Source: Angiostrongylus vasorum (Eukaryota; Nematoda; Chromadorea; Rhabditida; Metastrongylidae). From it: a stretch of 64,000 nucleotides of DNA. A program made the translations under genes and the position numbers. Positions 58,901-64,000 of this stretch are shown one piece after another. A model generated the notes under the pieces. The model ran no database searches and was not told the origin of the DNA. It saw only the letters and a program-made list of their open reading frames with translations. Each line of letters opens with the position of its first letter. Within the stretch, counting starts at the first letter, position 1. The stretch is taken from assembly GCA_018806985.1 (NCBI GenBank), contig JADANN010000415.1, positions 558,001 to 622,000 of the forward strand, given 5' to 3'.

Positions 58901-61900
58901 TACGCCGGACGTCATTGGAACCAGAGTTTCTTATTCTGCAGGTATAATGCCAGAACACTCTCCACAAACGCCAATCCTCACGCCCTTCTTGTAGCCGCTG
59001 ACCGCGTCAAATTTCGTGTGATGGCACTACAAGGAACAAAGATCAGTAGCACCGAAATACGCCAACTAAACAACGGGACCCTTGTGATCCGTGGAGAAAA
59101 GGTCCTGTCACGAAATGTCGGCGGTGTAGGCTTTGTCGTCCAACCGTCCATTGTCCATCTCGTCAACTCATACGAGATCCTTTTCCCCTCGCATAGCCAT
59201 TCACCATCTTTAGCTGTCGCATCATAAGAAAATCACTATCATCAACTGCTACTCATTGACCGACGCAGCTGATGACTACGAATTAAATGCATTCTACTAT
59301 CAATTGGAGGAAGTCATCCGCATTGATAAAGCATGTCGTAAATTTGTTGTCGGAGACTTCAACGCCAGAATAGGGAAGCCAACGAGAGCGAATACAGGGT
59401 CGGAAATTTTTGATTAGGAGAAAGAAATGAAAATGGGAACCGTCTAGCAGGACTCCTGTCAGCAGCACGTCTCTTCCATGGAAACTCGTTTTTCCAGAAG
59501 AAAGAAAGCTGCCGCTTGACATGGGAGTCTCCCAACGGCATGACTCATGCTGAAATCGACCACATTATAACAAACAGAAGATGGTGCCTACTTGACACAT
59601 CGGTGGTTCCGTCATTTTGCACTGGTTCGGATCACCGCCTTCTTCGTACGAAGATTCGATTCAGTCGTAAGCTGGAAAAGAACTCTCTTCGTCGACCACG
59701 AGGAAAAAGTCTAGCTGTATACGACGAGAGCATTCTGAACGAAGCCCTATCCAAACGTGACTGGCAGATTAAAGAAGACCCGACCGAAGACTACGAGCTG
59801 CTTGTCGAAGGACTGAAAAGCTGTGCCGATTTCGCCTCAGTTCCTCAAGCAAGAAGGTCGTCGCATCTCCGTCACTACTAGGGACTTGCTCGAAAAAAAG
59901 AAGGAAACTGAAGCTTGATCCTACTGCAAGTGTTTGACATGGCTAGTAATAAGTGCAGCTGCAGAATAGCTTTGCAGGAAGATCTACAACGGTTCAAGCA
60001 GAAGAGACTACTGGATGCAGCAGAAAGAAGAAGCAGTCTGAAAAAAATGCCGTCGGGACTTGCGTAACTATAGTGTTCTGCTGTCAGTTCTGATGAACGA
60101 AAATGGAATCGTCAAAACTTTTCGTCATGATACGGAATTAATAACAGAAACGTTCTACACCAAACTTTTCCGCTTCACAATCTCCGTCCCGGACCATAAT
60201 ATTCCCGCTAGTGAAAAACCACCCGGAATTCCTCCGCCGGAGGTTCGAGTTGCGATAGAAACCATGAAAAGAAGCACAGCTCCAAGACCCGGTAATATTA
60301 CCGCCGACTTCCTTAGAGTTGGAACCAACAGTTTACATATACTTCTCGCAAACCACATGGGAGCCTGCCTCCAAAAGGAAAAAACCTCAGATTAATGAAG
60401 GACGTCGCGTACGGTCATCCTGCCCAAGAAAGGTGATCGAAAGGATCTTCGTAACTATTGTCCGCCATGTTTGTTGAGTGCCCTCTACAAGCTCTTCACG
60501 AAGATTAGATTATCCTGTCGCGTATATCAAGGACATTGGATGAGGCACAAGCAGTGGAGGAAGTAGGATTTCGAAAAGGATTTTGCTGCATGGATTATTC
60601 CAAACTGTGTCCATGGTCATTGAAGTTTGTCGGGAATCCCACCTGTGAAGTTTGTCGGGAATCCCACCTGCCTCTAGTCCTAACCTTTGTCGACTATGAA
60701 AAAGCATTTGACAGTGTCGAAACGAATGAAATCCTATCAGCGCTCGTCGACCAAGAGTGGACCGGACCTACATAAGAACTTTGTCCGCCTGTTATCGGAA
60801 GTGCACTACGAAAATACAGTTAAAGGGGTTCGACAGGGGCGAAACAATATCCCAACGCTGTTTAGTGCCGCACTGCAGTGAATAATGATGTCACGCGATT
60901 GGGATGAGAAAGGCATACGTATTGATGGAATATTCCCATCAAACCGCCGTTTCGCAGATGACATCGTCATCTTCTCAAAGAGTACGGGTGAAGCAGAGAC
61001 GATGATCAACGAGCTCAAGGAAGCGGGAAAAAAGATCGGACTACGCATAGATCGAAAGAAGACCCAGTTCATGAAAAACCCATGGTGTGAAGGCAAAAAA
61101 ATTTACCTGATGGCTCTCTGACTGCAAAGACCTCTTCGTTCGCATACCTTTGGCGATCGATTAACATGGAAAACAACATGAAAGAGGAACTAGATAGAAG
61201 AAGGGGAGCAGCTTGGGCCGCATTCTTGCCTTTCAAAGAAGCCATCTACCAGCTGAAGGACTCGAAAATCCGCGCTCACCTTTTCGATTCAACGGAACAC
61301 CCAGCGTTCTGTTATGCTGCAGAAACGTGGGCTGACACTTCAACCACGTCAAGAATACTCCTCACTAATCACAATGCGTTCGAGCGATGCCTCCTGAAAT
61401 ATATGCGGCACTTTCAATATCTAGCCAGAATGTAAAGCTCTGATCTTCGAAATCTGTCACATCTTCGAGATCCAAGAGAACATCCATCGATAGCGAAACA
61501 TAGATGGGCCGGTCACATAATGAGAAGAACGGAGGGCAGATGGACGTAAAGAACACTAGAGTGAACTCCAAGAGAATGAAAACGTCTGATAGGACGGTCA
61601 TCTACACGTTGGGCAGACGAGTTCGTAAATAAAGTTAATCAGCTCTACCCGCAGCTGCAGTTATTTTACGGACCACGGTATGAGCCTCGCACGGGCTACC
61701 ATGCTCAAACAAAACCACCACCATGGGCGACGATTGCGAGGTGAAGAAACGAAAGGCAAGTGTGCTGCCGACCGCACAACTCGTGAGGACACAGCATCCA
61801 ATTATCCAAGTAGGTAAGGTATTGATACGTCTTCTTTCTTCCAAAGTACGTCTTTTTTTCCTTCGACCGCTACTTTCGAAAAGAAAAGGATATTGGATTT

Positions 61901-62623
61901 TTAATATAAACTGTCTGACCAAACACATGAGTAAATACATCTACTAAAAGAAAGGAAAGACAAACTTATACATTTTTAAAATTGCTCTCCAGGAGAGATG
62001 TGTAGATGAATTGTCACATGCTCTTTGGACAGTTCTTGTCGTCTTCAGACTTTTATGTAAATGAAACAAACCAACTTCGCCTACAGTAACTGTTCTTGTT
62101 CTTGGCTTGTTGCCCTTGGTTTCACTTATTGCAATTAAACAGAATTTCTTAGCTTATAATGTAAACCGTTCTCTTTTCTTGAGACCTTCGTCACGGTCAA
62201 AGATGGGTTTCGGTGTTTCCACCTTTCAATTTGATTACTGCAAATTTGCAAATTTATGGAAAATACCACTTTTGTGACGTCACTGAACTTGCGACGGAAA
62301 AATCCGGTGACAAAGTGTTGTCCTATTGAAAACGCCACACGACATCACATCATGTCGTAAATTTTTAAACGAGTTGAGTTTTTTTCCGAGTGTGTTGAGG
62401 AATAGGAATAGGAACAAAAATGTATGTATGGGAAGGAAAAGAGTGAATAACTGGATAAGAACAGCTTTCTCACATTGGTAAATTGTTGAGCAACCGCATG
62501 TGATGTCATCAGACCAGTTAAAGGGAAGAGAATCACAGGAAGCAAAGCAGTCACGGGCAAAGGTAGCACTTCCGTCGTCCAGTACACTGCCATCACACAA
62601 ACACAGAAAGCACAACGCCATTC
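40775..62623 (-). CDS. nac (SLC13-like): SLC13-family Na+/carboxylate cotransporter, copy B (12 exons, 5' exon outside window)
   Basis: Twelve exons on the minus strand encode about 498 residues that follow the SLC13 order. Family members import di- and tricarboxylates with Na+ across the plasma membrane; that role is known of the family and inferred here. Exons, 5' to 3': 62474-62623, 57512-57627, 57346-57384, 56706-56807, 52845-52979, 50648-50836, 49830-49924, 47877-48010, 43224-43314, 42876-43045, 42038-42175, 40775-40912. Phases agree at every junction and I see no internal stop. Diagnostic strings are [45 protein letters not shown] and [15 protein letters not shown]. With a first exon of about 36 residues the protein would be about 535 aa, normal for SLC13. 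The first exon should lie just past 64000, because copy A has its candidate beyond the same flanking repeats. Introns hold PLE, RTE and SINE insertions. The exact substrate cannot be read from sequence. Confidence 0.88.
41060..41890 (+). mobile_element. PLE GIY-YIG fragment (unit B), interrupted by a foldback repeat
   Basis: Counterpart of 13090-13500. Continuity with unit A breaks at about 41231 and resumes at about 41639; the gap is a foldback/SINE3 insertion. Confidence 0.75.
41231..41638. mobile_element. Foldback/SINE3 insertion in unit B
   Basis: Contains the family marks ATCGATAGAACTAGCTGAGA-like text, CCACCGCAGACAC and GGAGTTTTGCAAATACCTCA. Absent at the matching place in unit A, so younger than the duplication. 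Confidence 0.7.
42038..42175 (-). CDS. SLC13 copy B, coding exon 12
   Basis: 138 bp, phase 0 to 0, encoding [20 protein letters not shown], then [20 protein letters not shown] and VKVFDM. It matches the SFAFMLPVATPPNAIVF motif, but the usual PVATPPN reads PAATASN here. The donor is GTAAGC. Confidence 0.9.
42640..42790 (-). mobile_element. Partial SINE1 (unit B)
   Basis: Same truncated SINE as 14285-14420, showing it predates the duplication. Confidence 0.6.
42876..43045 (-). CDS. SLC13 copy B, coding exon 11 (second SNT-type signature)
   Basis: 170 bp encoding [20 protein letters not shown] through [20 protein letters not shown] and TM. It matches the LSVWMG and ECTSNVATTTLFLPILASM segments of SLC13. 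The second SN(T/V/A) motif keeps its Ser-Asn pair. The donor is GTATGA. Confidence 0.92.
43224..43314 (-). CDS. SLC13 copy B, coding exon 10
   Basis: 91 bp encoding [20 protein letters not shown] and [10 protein letters not shown]. This is the highly conserved W..P W.(I/V)[11 protein letters not shown] motif of SLC13. The exon and flanking intron are identical to copy A at 14835-14925. The intron toward exon 9 holds the large PLE inverted pair. Confidence 0.93.
43462..43497 (-). ncRNA. Hammerhead-like motif with altered core
   Basis: Mirror partner of 47338-47375. Minus strand core TTGAGGA, stem GGCG/CGCC, GAAA, CGTC. Confidence 0.45.
44340..44646 (+). mobile_element. PLE terminal fragment nested in the larger PLE
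   Basis: It interrupts the left arm: the arm continues on both sides (compare the right arm near 46490-46530). It has its own hammerhead-like motif at 44445 and ends in the conserved PLE terminus that reads GTTAATAGAAAGTCGATCC. The same subtype occurs at 9650-9860. Confidence 0.65.
44445..44477 (+). ncRNA. Hammerhead-like motif with altered core
   Basis: Core reads CGGAAGA instead of CTGANGA; the rest (AGGCGATTCTGCC, GAAA, CGTC, AGC) is kept. Belongs to the nested PLE fragment. Confidence 0.4.
45345..45565 (+). mobile_element. SINE3-type unit at the PLE pair centre
   Basis: Carries GATCGACAGAACTAGCTGAG, TTCGTTCCCCACTGCAGAC and GGAGTTTTGCAAACACCTCA. It lies between the two PLE halves. Confidence 0.65.
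47338..47375 (+). ncRNA. Hammerhead-like motif with altered core
   Basis: Core TTGAGGA (first base changed), then AGGTGAAGTCGCC, GAAA, CGTC, AGCC. Probably inactive. Right end of the large PLE pair. Confidence 0.45.
47382..47430. repeat. CAA-rich PLE tail
   Basis: CAACAACACC, GCAACAACAACAACGAC and similar units. Mirror-image GTT-rich stretch at 43435-43460 in the left PLE arm. Confidence 0.75.
47587..47854 (-). mobile_element. tRNA-derived SINE1 with target-site duplication
   Basis: Reverse-orientation SINE1 flanked by GGATGGTTA at 47578 and 47855. Copy A has the unoccupied GATGGTTA at about 15006. Confidence 0.85.
47877..48010 (-). CDS. SLC13 copy B, coding exon 9
   Basis: 134 bp encoding [20 protein letters not shown], then [20 protein letters not shown] and DMKK. 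It matches the SDATVAIFVATLLFIVPSQKP region of SLC13. The acceptor is ATTGTTCAG and the donor GTATAA. Confidence 0.9.
49830..49924 (-). CDS. SLC13 copy B, coding exon 8
   Basis: 95 bp encoding [20 protein letters not shown], then [12 protein letters not shown] assigned it by position, by matching phase on both sides (AG|T and G|GT), and by resemblance to the family segment LSFAEINVLICFFLLVILWFSR. The donor GTCTTT is non-consensus, so the 3' edge is less certain than other exons. Confidence 0.6.
50160..50480 (-). repeat. Diverged SINE1-like repeat (unit B)
   Basis: Counterpart of 17340-17600, with an extra 60-base piece near 50260-50330. Confidence 0.4.
50648..50836 (-). CDS. SLC13 copy B, coding exon 7
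   Basis: 189 bp encoding [20 protein letters not shown], a hydrophobic segment, then [20 protein letters not shown] and AELPKA. It matches the 'FASWFAFAFPxM' region of SLC13. The acceptor (CTATAG-type) lies next to a PLE tail remnant. The donor is AAG|GTTGTA, weaker than consensus. Confidence 0.88.
50838..50970. repeat. PLE tail remnant beside SLC13 exon 7 (unit B)
   Basis: CAACAACAACGACAAC tail, GTTGCATCAGTTCAAGGAGG, and the terminal TTATAGAAAGTCAGCCTC. Shared with unit A. Confidence 0.6.
51461..51838 (+). mobile_element. 375-bp unknown element inserted in unit B
   Basis: Unit A lacks it at about 18577. Short flanking repeat GAGGAA. Related sequence at 1745-2110 (shared GGAAGATTTTCCACCATGCG-type text and CGGACTCCTTCTCAGCTTGG). 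No recognisable coding. Confidence 0.6.
52845..52979 (-). CDS. SLC13 copy B, coding exon 6
   Basis: 135 bp encoding [20 protein letters not shown], then [20 protein letters not shown] and GQLQ. It matches the family GGTATLTGTGPNVVLLGQ segment, with GTGPN replaced by GTAPN. It joins exon 5 directly, so the cytoplasmic loop between them is much shorter than in vertebrate SLC13 proteins. Confidence 0.88.
53185..53505 (+). mobile_element. SINE2 (unit B)
   Basis: Counterpart of 19945-20265. Confidence 0.7.
53880..55440 (-). mobile_element. Reverse transcriptase remnant (unit B)
   Basis: Counterpart of 20600-21560, with an IDGQ...ANDIVIV trace at about 54670-54770 on the minus strand. It holds an extra piece of about 500 bases at about 53930-54500 not present in unit A, including a 72-codon open stretch I cannot assign. 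Confidence 0.45.
55482..56680 (-). mobile_element. RTE-type LINE, second subfamily, 3' fragment
   Basis: Minus-strand RT C-terminal half: [20 protein letters not shown], then [25 protein letters not shown] text and [20 protein letters not shown] followed by [20 protein letters not shown]. The catalytic FADD reads FADG, so it is dead. It is absent from the matching intron of copy A and ends close to the exon 5 donor of copy B. Confidence 0.85.
56706..56807 (-). CDS. SLC13 copy B, coding exon 5 (first SNT-type signature)
   Basis: 102 bp encoding [20 protein letters not shown] and onward to HPGI. It carries the first Na+/substrate signature of the family, here SDT instead of SNT. The donor is consensus CAG|GTAAGT. 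An RTE fragment ends only a few tens of bases beyond the donor. Confidence 0.9.
57346..57384 (-). CDS. SLC13 copy B, 39-bp microexon 4
   Basis: Only 39 bp, encoding [12 protein letters not shown]. It joins exon 3 through a TG|G Trp codon and exon 5 through an AG|T Ser codon. The acceptor is CATTTCAG and the donor GTTTGT. It matches the LMLGFMxVTAxLS segment of SLC13. An automated gene finder could easily miss it. Confidence 0.8.
57512..57627 (-). CDS. SLC13 copy B, coding exon 3
   Basis: 116 bp encoding [20 protein letters not shown] and onward to SEPK plus two bases. It corresponds to the conserved FxGGL(I)xAxAVExW(N/D)LHxR segment. The donor is consensus GTAAGT, where copy A has GTGGGT. 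The acceptor is GCATTTAG. Confidence 0.9.
57768..58042 (+). mobile_element. tRNA-derived SINE1 (unit B)
   Basis: Counterpart of 23079-23378: GGCATGTAGCGTCGTGGTCG head, GAGATCGATTCCC B-box, middle and tail preserved. Confidence 0.8.
58140..58480 (-). mobile_element. RTE reverse transcriptase remnant (unit B)
   Basis: Counterpart of 23462-23960 at the same place upstream of SLC13 exon 3. More eroded; recognisable mainly by alignment to unit A. Confidence 0.55.
58634..61815 (+). mobile_element. RTE-type LINE, near full-length but broken
   Basis: An APE-type endonuclease begins near 58930 ([20 protein letters not shown]) and continues to 59860 ([28 protein letters not shown]). Reverse transcriptase follows from about 60060 to 61140, including [14 protein letters not shown] and the catalytic [10 protein letters not shown] at about 60943. 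The C-terminal region runs to about 61560 ([19 protein letters not shown]). Stops and frameshifts occur at about 59225, 59415, 59878, 60392 and 61433, so it is inactive. A tandem duplication of about 24 bases lies at 60619-60667. The insertion is absent at the matching place in copy A (about 23955). Confidence 0.88.
62474..62623 (-). CDS. SLC13 copy B, coding exon 2
   Basis: 150 bp, phase 0 to 0, 50 residues including [18 protein letters not shown] and AQQFTN. This is the second membrane segment of SLC13. The acceptor is TTTAAAG and the donor GTGAGA. It is very similar to the matching exons at 25371-25520 and 550-699. Confidence 0.9.
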
Positions 62624-62724
62624 CTTTAAATAAAATAGAGCTTTGCTTCTGCACGAAATGGAAAATTAGACTTGAAAAAACAGAGAATGTTAAAAAGAAA
62701 GCTACCAGTTTCATTAATTCCCAA

Positions 62725-63885
62725 GACCGGCTTTCTATCGACCTCGGCATTGATCAAGTAATACATTATATTCTTGTTGAGCAAGGACCAAGTGTCACCT
62801 TACTCTTTATTGGCGATAATGTCGATGTTTAGGCCGATTTCGCCTTCTTCACAGCCTGAAGAAGTCGAGTTGACTACAATCTATCCAGCCAGACAACCCA
62901 TAACAAAGCAGGAAATTAGTAAACAAAGATTTCAACAGAATTGAAAAACAAATTAGCTTCTTCGCAAACCGCTTTCTACAGAGTGTTCCACTAAATATTC
63001 CACGAGGATACCAACCGTAGAGAGTTCACGAGGAAGCGTAGAGTGCCTTTCGCGCATTAAAATGCCAGTCATAAACACTGCGTGGGAGTAGGCGTGATAA
63101 CTAGGCATTCTTTCCTGTTGTTTCGGTTCACAGTCTTACACGCCGAAATTTTCGATTCCTGTAATGGCAACTCTACTCCAAAATCTTCCCCTTTATGTCT
63201 CTTCATCCAACGTGCGCCTAGTGGAGCATTTGGTTTACCCTCAAGTTTACCGACTAGGTGTTCCTTTATACGAACGCAGTGTGATCTACCTGTTTCGCCA
63301 ATGTATTCCTTCCCTCACACTTTACAAGAGATCGGATTAACCATACCAGAACTCATGCAATCATCTGGTCAACCGTTAGGGCACTAGGCGCTCAAGGGGC
63401 TGAGAAACTTGCCAGCCTTCGAAGTAGAATTCTCAAAGCATTCTGGATGAATTATACGAACCAAAAATGAACCGTAGGAAAGAATGGCTCGTAATCAGAT
63501 ATGATCTTTTCACAGTGTTTAAGACCGACATTTTAATGTGAGAGGCAAATTACGTTTCCATGTGCATTCTGTACGGTTGATCTCTGCGTGAAATACTCAT
63601 GAAATAATACCTATAGAAAGCAGTGAGTTTTCGAAGAAGCTGGTTTCTTTTAATGTGGTGGAAGTTTTTGGTTTAGGACTTTCTTGGTTAGATTATCGAG
63701 TGTTTGGCTGAGTAGATTGTAGTCAACTTGACCCTTCCAGGATCTGCAGAAGGTGAAATCCGTCGGAACGTCCACATTGCCGTCAATGGAAAACAAAGTA
63801 ACAACACCTCGTGTTTGCTCAACAAGAATATGGTAGACTACTACTTGTTTTTTTTCGCAAGTTTTATCATTTTTTCTAGATTTTC
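62725..63885. mobile_element. PLE ends in inverted pair (unit B)
   Basis: Counterpart of 25615-26700 at the same distance upstream of SLC13 exon 2, so it predates the duplication. A GIY-YIG trace lies on the minus strand around 63240-63330. Terminal hammerhead motifs are degenerate. Confidence 0.7.
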
Positions 63886-63949
63886 CAATCCTATCACTAC
63901 TTGAGGAACGTGAGGAGCACATTTGTTGATGATACCGCGCAATACTAGT

Positions 63950-64000
63950 TGGGCCGTAGCTCAGACCAACCGAGCCTCCAAAACTTCGGTGTCCGCAATT
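63950..64000 (+). mobile_element. SINE2 fragment cut by window end (unit B)
   Basis: Starts TTGGGCCGTAGCTCAGACCA exactly as unit A at 26799, proving the duplication runs past the window edge. Confidence 0.65.

Larger units (their letters stand above)
39300..64000. repeat. Segmental duplication, unit B
   Basis: Partner of 11390-26850. It is about 9 kb longer because of later insertions at 41.23-41.64, 43.35-47.52, 47.59-47.85, 51.46-51.83, 55.48-56.68 and 58.63-61.81 kb. It still matches unit A at the window end, so the duplication continues beyond 64000. Confidence 0.9.

Noticed and set aside
62280..62750. 156-codon minus-strand open frame overlapping SLC13 exon 2
   Set aside because: It is the +1 shadow of exon 2; the conserved protein is in the other frame with clear splice sites.

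Overview
This is a stretch of eukaryotic, AT-rich, transposon-laden genome that looks like a strongylid (hookworm-type) nematode. Protein-coding signal comes in short exons (39-189 bp) with nematode-like TTTNAG acceptors, split by large introns. The intervening DNA is RTE-type LINEs, Penelope-like elements (PLEs) with GIY-YIG endonuclease, and several tRNA-derived SINE families. There are no tRNA or rRNA genes, operons or CRISPR arrays. The species call is inference from exon style and element content.

The backbone is a tandem array of minus-strand genes of the SLC13 family (NaDC/INDY/NAC, sodium-coupled di- and tricarboxylate transporters). Three members are visible. Copy B (40775-62623) has twelve exons in perfect phase from the second coding exon to the stop; its first exon should lie beyond 64000. 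Copy A (12820-28439) has the same twelve exons plus a candidate first exon, but carries one-base insertions in three exons relative to B. Copy 0 shows only its second exon (550-699); the rest lies left of the window. A and B belong to one segmental duplication, about 11.4 to at least 26.8 kb and 39.3 kb to the window end. B is longer because it received later insertions: a PLE inverted pair (43.35-47.52 kb), a near full-length RTE (58.63-61.81 kb), an RTE fragment (55.48-56.68 kb), a SINE, and a 375-bp unknown element. A received its own SINE (22.2 kb) and a foldback composite (24.6-25.3 kb).

Layout: 0-6 kb holds copy 0 exon 2, a foldback repeat, an unidentified two-exon minus-strand gene (2514-5535) and nested RTE fragments. 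6-11 kb is a decayed minus-strand RTE, a PLE end with a hammerhead-like ribozyme, and a SINE. 11.4-28.4 kb is copy A. 28.4-39.3 kb is repeat-rich spacer: SINEs, an inverted-pair PLE at 31.9-34.45 kb, and an RTE 3' end at 35.2-36.1 kb. 39.3-64 kb is copy B.

The most interesting signals are: an Asn-to-Asp change in the first SNT sodium-binding signature in both transporter copies; sharply mosaic identity between copies, suggesting gene conversion; an alternative splice pair in copy A that would absorb its last frameshift; hammerhead-like motifs at PLE ends; and SINE and foldback insertions caught with target-site duplications against empty sites in the sister copy. I did not find a clearly novel multi-gene system.
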